A DNA stretch of 30,312 bases from DATGFK01 sp040007395 (GCA_040007395.1 JBDTVG010000021.1:1-30312), one strand, 5' to 3'. Shown: positions 1 to 8,323, counted from the first letter of the stretch. Numbers and translations: made by a program. Notes: generated by a model from the sequence alone, not told the origin.

Positions 1-297
1 GTTTTGTGTTCATCCTTCCAGTTTACCCCACTATCCTGCTTTTCGGACAGTCTCTGAACGCGAATGGTCAAAGTGTGTTCCAGCCATGATCTGATCTTGG
101 TAGGCTGATATATTGAAAATTGAAAATGATACACTTCCCAAAGTAGGTTTCCATTGAAATTTCACAGGTGCCTGCCGAGGAGTACATGCGTAGTCTTACT
201 TTTGTCTGACTCGGTAAGACATTTGTCTCATCGGGTGAGTGTACATTGGAATACTCAGCGAGAGGATCCCCGAACCAACGCGGCAACGACGGCGTTT

Positions 298-441
298 CAC
301 CCTGTGGGAACAGTGCCGGGTGGGTCGCGATTTAAAACACCCGCCTCTCACACGGCGGTGTGCTTGGATGTACCGCGCTGAAGCGCAGAACCCCGCTTTG
401 CACTCGCGGTGTGTCGGCGGGTCTCGGCACGGCAAACCGAG
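298..441. other. Cluster of hairpins, possible structured RNA or mobile-element end
   Basis: This GC-rich island sits in an AT-rich intergenic stretch (1-746) that holds no convincing gene. Several inverted repeats follow one another: CACCC/GGGTG (298-302 with 318-322), ACACCCGCC with GGCGGTGT (337-345 with 354-361, one bulged C), GCGC-TGAA-GCGC (375-386), an imperfect pairing around 389-412, and CTCGG/CCGAG (423-427 with 437-441). Open frames cross it on both strands but none shows a recognisable motif or a ribosome site. It could be a structured RNA, or the decayed end of an IS200/IS605-type element, whose guide RNAs end in similar hairpins. I cannot choose between these, and chance GC-rich pairing is also possible. 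Confidence 0.25.
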
Positions 442-487
442 TTGTGAAGTGTCACCTGCTTGGCTATCCGACCACTTTGAGGATTCA

Positions 488-518
488 TTAGACGATCTTG
501 ACACTAGAGATCGTCTAA
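488..518. repeat. Perfect 11-bp inverted repeat
   Basis: TTAGACGATCT at 488-498 and its exact complement AGATCGTCTAA at 508-518 flank a 9-base spacer. No T-run follows on either strand, so it is not a classic terminator. It may be a protein binding site or an element end. An overlapping shorter pair, GACACT (500-505) and AGTGTC (518-523), offers an alternative fold. Confidence 0.5.
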
Positions 519-552
519 GTGTCGTGTTAACGCTAGGGTAGAGCCTGACAGC

Positions 553-581
553 AAAACGCCCCGCACTGAATAGCACGGGGC
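553..581 (-). terminator. Rho-independent terminator of the RHS/immunity array
   Basis: Read on the minus strand, a 9-bp stem (558-566 with 573-581, two G-T wobbles, 6-base loop) is followed by GTTTTGC, so the T-run is short. It lies about 165 bases beyond the stop of the last minus-strand gene (747) and is the only terminator-like hairpin there. Confidence 0.5.
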
Positions 582-746
582 AACCACATCTTAATTTCAC
601 ATGATGAGTAATTGAACCTAACTCACAAGCAATATTCTATACAAAAATCATTTGCACAGACTATTCTTCTGAAAATTCATCGGAATATAACGACAATTAT
701 TGTGAAGACCTGCAAGCGACATAGCTATTTCTCTTCATCTATTTGA

Positions 747-1088
747 TCAGTTGAACCAAAGATCTATTTCTCCAATCTCATTTTTCGCCTCCTTCAAAGC
801 TTCAACCAGCTCATGAAGGCTGGATAGTACATACTCTAATTTATCGGGAGGTATTATTTTCTGCTGCTCACTATGGACGAAATCCTCAAAAGTGTCTAAT
901 TCCGCAATAACTGCCGGAATGTCCTCTTTACCGAGATTCAATCCTAAATCAAAATTAGGTATTAATTTTAGCTTGAGTAAACCGGATATGGGCTTCCAGT
1001 ATTCTTCAAAGCTTTTTGAGCCGGATATTGGAACCAGCCACATTTTTTTTTGTGAAGCGGGGTAATATATTTTCAGTTCTACAGTCAT
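747..1088 (-). CDS. Putative immunity protein paired with RHS tip 1
   Basis: Unrecognised 113-residue protein with no signal peptide or membrane segment. It is mixed in composition, with an acidic, Leu/Glu/Lys-rich C-terminal half that is probably helical (residues about 75-105). It starts 15 bases after the stop of the RHS tip at 1104-2321, on the same strand, with a weak purine-rich ribosome site (AAAGAGA) before the ATG. In polymorphic toxin systems the small gene immediately downstream of a toxin tip usually encodes the cognate cytoplasmic immunity protein, and that position is the only basis for this call. No family was recognised from sequence. Confidence 0.6.
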   Translation of the reverse strand: MTVELKIYYPASQKKMWLVPISGSKSFEEYWKPISGLLKLKLIPNFDLGLNLGKEDIPAVIAELDTFEDFVHSEQQKIIPPDKLEYVLSSLHELVEALKEAKNEIGEIDLWFN

Positions 1089-1103
1089 CGTTAATCTCTT
1101 TCT

Positions 1104-2321
1104 TTAAGGACCATACTTTGCCGTGAATGTCCAGCCACGCCATGCGCCACGCAATGCTACTAGTTTTGATTCTGTTGCCGCAATGATCTCAGGTGCATTT
1201 GAGTCAATTGCGAAACGATAATTATTTATAGACCGAAGTTCCGCCAAGCTCGGCACTGGACCGCCCTTCTCTGCATCGACACCGATTGCTTTTACAAGAC
1301 CCGATAGCTTAGTATCGGTACTTTCGTAGATTTGTCTCAAAGCCCATGTCTCTGGAGTATCTTGCACCTGGGGTAATCCTTGTCTATTCATGAAAGGCCG
1401 ACCTACCCCCATTGCTGACTTTTCCTCCGTTATTCTTCCCGTTCCATCGGCAAAAAACTCGACAGTGTCGAACTGGCCTAATGGACGTGCTGATGGCGAT
1501 AGCGGTCGGATTTCGTGGTAAACTCTGACTGGTTCGCCTTTGCCTTGTGGCGGTAAGTTGGGAACACGCTCTGGCTTTATAATCCCAGCAAGGGGAGGAA
1601 CTCCTTCAGCAAGTTGATTAGCGCCCAACGCACCGAGTGTGAAACCACCTACGACACTCAAGAGACCGAGCGCCAAATCAAGCGCATTACAGAGGTTGAC
1701 TTGACCATTGACAACCCAATCTGGAGCTTGTAGGGCATGTATGATACTCTGTCCACCCTGCAAAATACCAAAAGTTCCAACAGCTACTAGGCCGACTGGT
1801 CCCAATGAAGCCACACCACCAAACACCGCACCCATTATGGCACCTTGGATAACCACTTGCTTTACAAATTCTCTTTCTCCTATACTTAGAACCTCTTGCT
1901 TCCGTTTACAACCACAATCCCCTCTTGCCGCAGCTATATAGATCGCCTCCGCATAGACATATCCACCTATAGCACCGATTGCGCCACCCAAGACCGCCCC
2001 CACAAGAATATTCACGAATTCACCGCTGGGGTCTGTCCAGTTAGAAGGATTGCCTTCAACATAGGAGTAACCATTACGCGACATGGGGCGCTGCATGAAG
2101 CCTTCTACCGGGTCCTTGCTCAGGAACATACCCGTGGCCGGGTTCATGTACCGCGCCCGTAGATAGACCAGCCCATTGGCATCGGTCTGTTCCCCCGCGA
2201 AGCCGAAAGCACTCTGGCTGTAGCTACCCAGTGGCTCACCGTAGGTGTCGTGATGCAATTCACACAAAAAGAGGCCATCATTGCTGATAACCTCTTTTGA
2301 GAATCTTAGAGTTCGATTCAT
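1104..2321 (-). CDS. RHS-core tip with nuclease-like C-terminal toxin domain (tip 1)
   Basis: A 405-residue displaced C-terminal piece of an RHS polymorphic toxin. Residues 26-102 are the RHS-associated core (YGEPLG, YLRARYMNPATGMFLSKDP, ending in NWTDPSGEF). Residues about 103-240 are Gly/Ala-rich and hydrophobic, as in the pre-toxin region of RHS tips. The last ~135 residues are the variable toxin. There D292 and the E299-x-K301 motif (in ITEEKSA) are compatible with a PD-(D/E)xK nuclease, but this is inference. The first 25 residues do not match the core, so homology begins abruptly: the gene has lost the secretion and shell-forming part and is an orphan tip. It follows the immunity gene of tip 2 by 34 bases. 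No own promoter was seen, so expression and toxicity are uncertain. Confidence 0.75.
   Translation of the reverse strand: MNRTLRFSKEVISNDGLFLCELHHDTYGEPLGSYSQSAFGFAGEQTDANGLVYLRARYMNPATGMFLSKDPVEGFMQRPMSRNGYSYVEGNPSNWTDPSGEFVNILVGAVLGGAIGAIGGYVYAEAIYIAAARGDCGCKRKQEVLSIGEREFVKQVVIQGAIMGAVFGGVASLGPVGLVAVGTFGILQGGQSIIHALQAPDWVVNGQVNLCNALDLALGLLSVVGGFTLGALGANQLAEGVPPLAGIIKPERVPNLPPQGKGEPVRVYHEIRPLSPSARPLGQFDTVEFFADGTGRITEEKSAMGVGRPFMNRQGLPQVQDTPETWALRQIYESTDTKLSGLVKAIGVDAEKGGPVPSLAELRSINNYRFAIDSNAPEIIAATESKLVALRGAWRGWTFTAKYGP
2016..2246 (-). repeat. RHS-core repeat, copy A (partner 3699-3930)
   Basis: About 230 bases nearly identical to 3699-3930, encoding YGEPLGSYSQ through the DPSGEF motif. 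Differences are scattered and mostly synonymous. It ends sharply at the Tyr-Gly-Glu-Pro codons, where the sequences diverge on the upstream side. It is direct, same-strand, about 1.68 kb from its partner, and could recombine to swap or delete a tip/immunity cassette. Confidence 0.9.
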
Positions 2322-2355
2322 TGACTAATCATAAGTATTGAAAAAAGGTGGTCAT

Positions 2356-2778
2356 TTATGTAGCAAGCTTGGAAGATGGTTTCTCATCTCCAAAACATTG
2401 CAAAAGCTCGATGTTCTCCAGTAAATACACTCGCTCCCATTCATCATTACACCCTACCCAGCCACCATGACGTTCTAACACAAACTTTAAGAAAGTTCGG
2501 AGGTCTGGCATAGAAATGCCCATATATTTTATCTGAAAGCCAGTGTGTGGCCCCATTGATCTCAACTTGGCCTTTTCTGCTTCTTCGAGAAAATCATCCT
2601 CTGTTATTTCTAAGCAACGCCAATAGTCTGCTTCTGAGTAGTGAACAACTAGAGAACGAATATTGGGATTTGCCTGAGCATTTGGTGCAAGATAGGCTTT
2701 ATATCCCAAATCTTCTGCTAATTGCTTTATATCCTCAAGTTTGATTTCGTCACGAGCGAAGTAGAAGACATCCCTCAT
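2356..2778 (-). CDS. Putative immunity protein paired with RHS tip 2
   Basis: Unrecognised soluble 140-residue protein with no signal peptide and no membrane segment. It is acidic overall with many aromatic residues (YFARDE near the start, HYSEADYWRC around 47-56, a Cys late in the chain). It starts 14 bases after the stop of the tip at 2793-4004, with a GGAG ribosome site 8 bases before the ATG, so translation looks intact. Its position directly behind a toxin tip predicts that it neutralises that nuclease-like domain. It does not resemble the other immunity candidate at 747-1088, as expected for different toxin partners. Confidence 0.6.
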   Translation of the reverse strand: MRDVFYFARDEIKLEDIKQLAEDLGYKAYLAPNAQANPNIRSLVVHYSEADYWRCLEITEDDFLEEAEKAKLRSMGPHTGFQIKYMGISMPDLRTFLKFVLERHGGWVGCNDEWERVYLLENIELLQCFGDEKPSSKLAT

Positions 2779-2792
2779 TGCTATTCTCCAAA

Positions 2793-4004
2793 CTAATTGC
2801 CAATATAATCTAGTAGATCATTCAAACTACCCGCTCTGAAAATTTTTGTCCCAAGTGGCCCAAGACCTTCAATTTGAGACACTTGATTGTGTGTAATTGA
2901 TTTTACATTAGGAGCGTACAATATAACCTGCTTCTGTGTAGGGTTTATATCGGGATTGTATTTAGCTGCAACGTCTTTTACGGCTCCTTTCAATCCACCG
3001 CCCTTAACTTCAATAATTACTTTGGAAACCTGAAGATCTACCTCACCAATTTCTATGTGTTCCTTGAAGTATTTCAAGTTAATCTCCATTGGCATAGAGG
3101 GATAGCGGCTCCTTACCGCTTCTACCAATTCTACTACATCAAGATCCATAGGAGTCTTAGGAAGCTTCGTTACACCTGAACCGGCTGGGAATATTCCTGG
3201 GTAACCTTCAGAACCAGTATTGTTTATAGGAGACTTCCGAGTACCACCTTGATTTTCCCAAGGTTTAGGGACACCTAGATTTTCACTAATTGTATTCAAG
3301 CCACTACCGAGCATTCCAACTCCACCGATGATACCAGCAATACCGCCGAGTAACTCGAGTTGATTGCATGGATTCAGCCCACCACCGAAAAGACCGCCAT
3401 TCTTCTGGATATCAGTCCAAGTGTGTTGGATAGTATCTATCCCTATATGGATACCCAAGGCTCCAGCCGCAATGGCAGTAAGAGGTGAGAGTGCGGCACC
3501 AGCAAAGCCAAAGCCAAACGCTGCACCAGCTAAAGCTGCCTGTGTTAAGAAAGTATTGCGGTCTGTATGCTGTGCCCATTGTTTCTTGTCGCATCCACAA
3601 TCACCCCGCAGTGCTGCTTCGTACATGCCCAAAGCGGCGAAGGCACCAAAGGCAGCTCCAAAAGCAGTTGCACCTGCTATACCCAACAGAATTGGCAGGA
3701 ACTCGCCGCTGGGGTCTGTATAGTTGACAGGATTGCCTTCGACGTAGGAATAGCCATTGCGCGACATGGGACGCTGCATAAAGCCTTCCACCGGGTCCTT
3801 GCTGAGGAACATCCCCGTCGCCGGGTTCATGTACCGCGCCCGCAGGTAGACCAGCCCATTGGCATCGGTCTGCTCCCCCGCGAAGCCGAAAGCACTCTGG
3901 CTGTAGCTACCCAGTGGCTCACCGTAGGGTGAATATTGACGGCTCTCCAAAGGCGCAGCACCGCTGTTGACTGCACCACGCACACTGCCCAAGGCATCGG
4001 GCAA
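2793..4004 (-). CDS. RHS-core tip with PD-(D/E)xK-like nuclease toxin domain (tip 2)
   Basis: A 403-residue C-terminal part of an RHS toxin. Residues 1-24 carry the core motif PDALGSVRGAV, 25-102 the rest of the core ending in NYTDPSGEF. A Gly/Ala-rich hydrophobic stretch follows (about 103-250), then a Pro/Gly linker and the toxin. In the toxin, G-E-V-D (D323) followed by E332-V-K334-GG matches the D-x8-ExK arrangement of the restriction-endonuclease fold, so a DNase or RNase activity is a reasonable inference. The frame stays open only from 4031 downward: codons further up still encode RHS core, but a TAA at 4032-4034 interrupts them. The listed start is an internal TTG, so true initiation is doubtful and the gene may be silent unless read through. 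Confidence 0.75.
   Translation of the reverse strand: MPDALGSVRGAVNSGAAPLESRQYSPYGEPLGSYSQSAFGFAGEQTDANGLVYLRARYMNPATGMFLSKDPVEGFMQRPMSRNGYSYVEGNPVNYTDPSGEFLPILLGIAGATAFGAAFGAFAALGMYEAALRGDCGCDKKQWAQHTDRNTFLTQAALAGAAFGFGFAGAALSPLTAIAAGALGIHIGIDTIQHTWTDIQKNGGLFGGGLNPCNQLELLGGIAGIIGGVGMLGSGLNTISENLGVPKPWENQGGTRKSPINNTGSEGYPGIFPAGSGVTKLPKTPMDLDVVELVEAVRSRYPSMPMEINLKYFKEHIEIGEVDLQVSKVIIEVKGGGLKGAVKDVAAKYNPDINPTQKQVILYAPNVKSITHNQVSQIEGLGPLGTKIFRAGSLNDLLDYIGN
3699..3930 (-). repeat. RHS-core repeat, copy B (partner 2016-2246)
   Basis: Copy B of the direct repeat encoding the RHS core, inside tip 2. Here the core continues upstream in the same frame (PDALGSVRG, and TWRWTL before it), so this is the parental context; copy A has lost that upstream part. 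Confidence 0.9.
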
Positions 4005-4250
4005 TGTCCAGCGCCAAGTTCCATCATCATTTTACTGCTGATGAATACCCAGTGGATGATGCACGTAGCGTGTCGTGGTCGTGGTGGGCGACCCCATGAG
4101 CGGCACAACCGTTTGCGTGGCGTTCAGGACTTGCCATAAGCTTGGTTAAGTATCGAGCAAGTAAGCCGTCGTTATGGTAGTCGCACCATCACTATACGTT
4201 TGCTTGACACGCTGTCCCTGACCATTGTAATCAAAGCTGCGTGAATAATC
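4005..4250 (-). pseudogene. RHS-core remnant with two in-frame stop codons
   Basis: In the same frame as tip 2, the codons upstream still spell an RHS core: FDYNGQGQRVKQTYSDG, YLLDT, VLNATQTVVPLMGSP, RYVHHPLGIHQQ, NDDGTWRWTLPDALG. Two TAA codons break it, at 4146-4148 (just after YLLDT) and 4032-4034 (just after HQQ). Recognisable homology begins near 4250; the ~100 bases between there and the terminator at 4347 are not clearly RHS. The thousands of upstream bases that a full RHS protein needs are absent. The remnant therefore marks where a larger toxin gene was cut away and has since decayed. Confidence 0.8.
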
Positions 4251-4340
4251 GGGAGGTGTCGGTTTGTGCTGAATGAGGCGCAGCGTTATGCTACACTTTT
4301 TCGGTAAGCTCCTTACGACCAAGTTGTGGATTTCCCAAAC

Positions 4341-4370
4341 AAAAAGGGGGCTGGTACGGCTACCAGCCCC
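4341..4370 (-). terminator. Rho-independent terminator of the beta-helix gene
   Basis: Perfect 10-bp stem GGGGCTGGTA/TACCAGCCCC (4347-4356 with 4361-4370), 4-base loop, followed on the minus strand by CTTTTTG. It begins 27 bases after the stop codon of the beta-helix gene and separates it from the RHS remnants. Confidence 0.9.
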
Positions 4371-4397
4371 TCTTGTTAGATACAACTTACCGTAGGG

Positions 4398-6695
4398 TTA
4401 CGGCACAAACGTCGGAGCGAGTTTAGGAGTCGGGGGGATTGGAGTTTCATTCGATGTGGACGAAGCGGCTGACCAGTGTCCGGCGACAGGTGCATCGCTG
4501 GGTTGACCGAAGCTAAAGGTCGTGTCGGCTGCGCCAGCGCTCAGGGTATTCTTGAGCGCGATCACGCCGTTGGAAGGATGGAATACGCCTAGACCCGTGA
4601 TGCCATCCCCATTCCAATCGCCCGTGACAGGACTGTCGCCTGCCTGACCGAACTGGACGGTGTAGTTGGTCGAGACGGTGCAGTTGCACACGGCGTTGGT
4701 CAGGCGGAAGGTAGCGGTTGACGGACGGAACACGCCGGGGCTGTCCTTACCGTTACCGTCCCAGTCACCCGCTACTGGCAGGTCGCCCAGCACGCCGATC
4801 TGCATGGCGTAGCTGGCAAAGCCGGAAACGAGATAGTTCTTCAGATAGACCATGCCGGTTGACGGACGGAACACACCGATCCCATCCTTGCCGTTGCCAT
4901 CCCAGTCGCCGATGACAGGCAGGTCGCCGGGTTGACCCAAAGCGATACTGTAGTTGATGGCGGCGTTGGCGGCGTTGGAATTCGTCAACAGGAACAACCC
5001 ATTGCGGTACACGCCTAGTGTATCGATACCATCGCCGTTCCAGTCACCCACGACAGGCAGGTCGGTAGACGTACCGAAGGTAGCGGTGATGTCCGGTGCG
5101 CCACTGGTATTGCTATTGCGGAGATAGAACGCGGTGCGCGATGGACGGAACACGCCAATCGTATCGATAGCTTTCGGCGGATTGACCGGAGTACCCGTTG
5201 GCACTGGTGTATTGGTCGATGTGGCACTGGGCAACGGCGTATTGGACGGCGTAGCGCTCACCACTGGGGTATTGGTCGGTGTGGCGCTGGATTGCGGTGT
5301 ATTGCTCGGTGTTGCACTCGGCAGACCCGTACTGGTTGGCAGCGGCGTTTTCGTCGAGGTGGCACTCGGCAACCCTGTGCTAGTCGGTAAGGGTGTTTTA
5401 CTGGGCGTAGCACTCGGCAGTGGCGTATTGCTGGGTGTGGCAGACGGCGCTAGCCCGCTATTATATTCAAACGCGCCGGCATCATACGCGCCGGATTGAG
5501 GACGCGGCACCCCGTCGAAGTCGGTGGTGACTGTACTGATCGTGGTGCCGACGTTGATCGCTGGACTGCCTGCCTTGAGATGGAAATCGGCGGCTCCTGC
5601 GTTCATAAACTGCGGATCGCCTATGAAGTTATGATCCATGATCGTGCCTACGCCATTGTTCACGAGGCCCGATCCACTCTGCATAACCAGATTGTTCCTT
5701 AGTGTCGTGCTGGTGCTGGAACTGAGGATCGTAATACCCGACTCGCGGTTATTGGCGACAGTATTGTTGTAAATCCCTGCATTGGTGATGCCGCGTCCAA
5801 TGTCGATCCCGCCTTGATTCTTGCCCCAGATCACGTTGTTGTAGATCTGGTTGCTGTCGCCAGTGTACACACCAATGCCAAAACCACGCAAACCGAGGCG
5901 GGCATTGTCATGGATCTTGTTATCCACCACTGTGATATTGCTAGGCGCTCCGCCGTAGATGTGAATACCCCAGCCAGCGTTACTGTAGATCGTGCAGCCT
6001 TGAATCAGGATGTGGTCGCCCTGAATGTACATGCCGTGATCGAAGTCGGTTGAACCGTTGTCATGCACCACCAGATTGATCAGTTCGATGTACTGGTCGC
6101 CCTGCGAAACCAGAATCCCCTGACGGGGCGCATTCTTGATCTCGCTATTGATAATGCGAATGTGATTGGGGTTGGGCCGACCCGTAGCTCCCTGAAACTT
6201 GAGGGTGTCAATGCCAGCGTTGGTGCCGTCCAGAATGAAGCCATCGACAATGACGTACTGCGTCGAGCCGTCAAAGGTCATCGCTCGGTCTGAGCCACTC
6301 GGCGGCTTGATCGTGACCGAGTTGCGCGGCGAGGCTTGAACCGTGACCGGGCTAGTCCATGAACTGCCCGATGGAATGCTGTTATTGATGTATTCGTTGT
6401 AAGTGCCAGCGCCGACCAGCAGCGTATCGCCCGGACGGAGTACGCTGACTCCCCGGTTGATGGTGCGGAAGGGCTGCGCTTGCGTACCGGGATTCGAGTC
6501 ATTTCCGCCGGTCGCCACATAGTAGAACAATCCGGCGGCAGCCACACTATCGGATGGCGCGTCATTAGGACTGACTACACGATTGGTCTGATTAAGATAA
6601 AGGGTTTCGGCGGTGTGTGCGGATACGTTGCCCACCAAGGTGGCGAGGATGCTGAGGGTGATGATGAGGGCAACTCCACGAAGGAGTTTTGCCAT
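4398..6695 (-). CDS. Secreted right-handed beta-helix protein with Pro/Thr linker and FG-GAP-like repeats
   Basis: The start at 6695 gives 765 residues. It is preferred over the longer frame from 6770 because a GGAG lies 10 bases before it and the protein then begins with a clean signal peptide (MAKLLRG, hydrophobic core, cleavage after VSA). Domains: YYVATGGNDSNPGT...QPFRTI and PGDTLLVGAGTY mark the start of a parallel beta-helix; many N-x-I-x-x-N rungs follow to about residue 410. A Pro/Thr/Ser linker of SATPSNTP-type repeats spans about 415-515, then about five repeats of the type DxIGVFRPS...LPVVGDWNGDGxD (FG-GAP/VCBS-like, Asp/Asn-rich, probably Ca2+-binding). The fold is typical of polysaccharide lyases and surface glycan-binding proteins; no catalytic residues can be assigned. 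Expected to be extracellular and anchored or released. Confidence 0.85.
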   Translation of the reverse strand: MAKLLRGVALIITLSILATLVGNVSAHTAETLYLNQTNRVVSPNDAPSDSVAAAGLFYYVATGGNDSNPGTQAQPFRTINRGVSVLRPGDTLLVGAGTYNEYINNSIPSGSSWTSPVTVQASPRNSVTIKPPSGSDRAMTFDGSTQYVIVDGFILDGTNAGIDTLKFQGATGRPNPNHIRIINSEIKNAPRQGILVSQGDQYIELINLVVHDNGSTDFDHGMYIQGDHILIQGCTIYSNAGWGIHIYGGAPSNITVVDNKIHDNARLGLRGFGIGVYTGDSNQIYNNVIWGKNQGGIDIGRGITNAGIYNNTVANNRESGITILSSSTSTTLRNNLVMQSGSGLVNNGVGTIMDHNFIGDPQFMNAGAADFHLKAGSPAINVGTTISTVTTDFDGVPRPQSGAYDAGAFEYNSGLAPSATPSNTPLPSATPSKTPLPTSTGLPSATSTKTPLPTSTGLPSATPSNTPQSSATPTNTPVVSATPSNTPLPSATSTNTPVPTGTPVNPPKAIDTIGVFRPSRTAFYLRNSNTSGAPDITATFGTSTDLPVVGDWNGDGIDTLGVYRNGLFLLTNSNAANAAINYSIALGQPGDLPVIGDWDGNGKDGIGVFRPSTGMVYLKNYLVSGFASYAMQIGVLGDLPVAGDWDGNGKDSPGVFRPSTATFRLTNAVCNCTVSTNYTVQFGQAGDSPVTGDWNGDGITGLGVFHPSNGVIALKNTLSAGAADTTFSFGQPSDAPVAGHWSAASSTSNETPIPPTPKLAPTFVP
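5180..5456 (-). repeat. Imperfect tandem repeats coding the Pro/Thr/Ser linker
   Basis: Runs of about 24-36 bases encode variants of P-S-A-T-P-S-N-T-P-L and P-T-S-T-G-L-P-S-A-T. The array can expand or contract in frame and is a likely site of length variation between strains. The long plus-strand open frame opposite it is a low-complexity artefact. Confidence 0.8.
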
Positions 6696-7201
6696 AACAT
6701 GAAATCTCCGTTGCGTAACCATTAACGAACGTCGATGAAGTGTTGAGCTATTCATCTTTACGTTCTTCACAAAGATAGTTCAGGTAGCTTTTATCAACAA
6801 TAGGTCTATAGTCCCCGTTGTTATAAGGTTAGACATAAGATAGATAAATGACGGATAACGATAGTTAAATAGTACTATAATAAGCACGAGGCTTAATTAT
6901 GAGTTGAGACAGCCAAAAGGTTGGCTAATCAAACAATGTATCGGCACTGTCGAATAGCGTTACAAAGCTAGAAGATCGAAGGTGGCTAGGACTGACACAA
7001 CAGCGCGACAAGTAGCTTCTCTCCTATGATAGGCCTTGTAAAGTAATTGGCTGGAGTCGCCCATGATTTTTCTTCCCACAAAATGAAGTGTGCGGTTATG
7101 TTAGGAGCCTTTCAAAAGTTCAATCCAGCGCCATTCTGATCGACGGTAGCCCTTACATTCAACGCTAACTAAATTCAAATATATCGCTGCGTTAGGATTT
7201 C
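6696..7201. other. Intergenic region between the beta-helix gene and the LacI promoter
   Basis: AT-rich, about 500 bases, no convincing gene. It must contain the leftward promoter of the beta-helix gene, but no clear -35/-10 pair was found. A short palindrome (ATAGTACTAT, about 6869-6878) is the only obvious element; nothing else was recognised. Confidence 0.5.
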
Positions 7202-7260
7202 TTGACAAGCGCAATCTGCATATGCTACTATGGGCGGTAACGATACCGGAAACGATACCG
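7202..7260 (+). promoter_or_regulatory. Promoter and tandem LacI-type operators of the sugar locus
   Basis: A consensus -35 TTGACA (7202-7207) lies 18 bases before a TACTAT -10 (7226-7231). Right behind it are two overlapping 14-bp palindromic sites, CGGTAACGATACCG (7235-7248) and CGGAAACGATACCG (7247-7260), centred 12 bases apart; they also read as a 12-base direct repeat. The half-site pattern with a central CG is typical of LacI-family operators, and the position over the transcription start predicts autorepression by the regulator at 7292. Confidence 0.85.
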
Positions 7261-7291
7261 GAATATTTTATCAAGTTAGTTACCTTACTTC

Positions 7292-8323
7292 ATGAGCAAT
7301 CCAAATACTTACACAATTGCGGATGTTGCCAAAGCGGCGGGTGTTTCTGTCTCGACCGTTTCACGGATTCTGAACGGCAAGCAGGATGTTGCCTCTGAAA
7401 CTCGTGAGCGCGTCCAACTGATTATCAAGGAACTGGGGTTTGCGCCGCACACGCAGGCGAAACAACTTCGGGCGGGCAAAACGCGCAATCTCGCGCTGCT
7501 CTTTCCACTCAAGTACCCCGGCAATTTGCCTTACAACGCGCTCGAAGTCGAGTTTATTCTCGGTGCGGCAGCGGCGGCGGCAGAAAAGGAATTTCTGTTC
7601 AGCTTGTTGACCACACCTGTGACTAAACACAGCCTGCTCAACCTCTACCGCAGTGCACAGGTAGACGGGCTGGTGCTCATGCACATCCACACGCACGATT
7701 GGCGGGTTGAATTGCTGCGGCACCACAACTATCCCTTTGTGATGATTGGGCATGAAGCCGACAATACCGGGTTGAATTTTGTAGATCTAGATTTTGAGAA
7801 CTCGGTTAAGACAGCTTTCGATTATATGGTTAGCTTAGGCCATCGTCGTATCGGCTTTCTTACACTACCCGGCGAGATGCGCCAGAACGGTTATGGGCCG
7901 GCGGCGCGGGCGTGGGCAGGATACGAACAGGCACTCGATACCCATCAACTTGACCCACTCTATCGAGAAGTCAACTTTTTTAGTCAGGATATTTTCGACG
8001 CGACTCTGCAATTACTCGACGAACGACCTAATCTGACTGCCATTATTACCACGCATGAGTTGGCCTCGCTAAGCGTTATTCAGGCGCTTACCAAGCGAGG
8101 TCGCAATATTCCCGAAGACTGTTCTCTCATTGCCGTGATGACCGAGCAGATGGGAAACCTGAGTACACCGCCTATGACTCATATCGACTTCCCATCGCAT
8201 TACATGGGTTATAAAGCTGTCGATATGCTTATCCGCTCGCTCAAGGGCGAACTGGTCGAGCCGGAGCAGATCTTGCTCCCGCCCCGATTAGTTATTCGAG
8301 ATAGTGTGGCTGCGCTGCGATAA
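7292..8323 (+). CDS. LacI-family transcriptional regulator
   Basis: 343 residues, full length for the family. Residues 6-65 are the HTH and hinge helix (TIADVAKAAGVSVSTVSRILNGK, then RAGKTRNLALLFP). The rest is a periplasmic-binding-protein-like sugar-sensing domain that should bind an inducer sugar. It precedes the transporter and the GH31 enzyme on the same strand and has two operators at its own promoter, so it most likely represses this locus until an alpha-xyloside or related oligosaccharide arrives. No strong ribosome site is seen before the ATG at 7292. The inducer cannot be read from sequence. Confidence 0.93.
   Translation: MSNPNTYTIADVAKAAGVSVSTVSRILNGKQDVASETRERVQLIIKELGFAPHTQAKQLRAGKTRNLALLFPLKYPGNLPYNALEVEFILGAAAAAAEKEFLFSLLTTPVTKHSLLNLYRSAQVDGLVLMHIHTHDWRVELLRHHNYPFVMIGHEADNTGLNFVDLDFENSVKTAFDYMVSLGHRRIGFLTLPGEMRQNGYGPAARAWAGYEQALDTHQLDPLYREVNFFSQDIFDATLQLLDERPNLTAIITTHELASLSVIQALTKRGRNIPEDCSLIAVMTEQMGNLSTPPMTHIDFPSHYMGYKAVDMLIRSLKGELVEPEQILLPPRLVIRDSVAALR

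Noticed and set aside
196..600. 134-residue open frame on the minus strand and two overlapping plus-strand frames
   Set aside because: Cys/Arg-rich composition of a GC-rich noncoding strand, no ribosome site, no motif, and it crosses hairpins.
5134..5499. 121-residue plus-strand frame opposite the beta-helix gene
   Set aside because: Antisense reading of the Pro/Thr/Ser repeats: a Gly/Val/Leu low-complexity product, no start signal.
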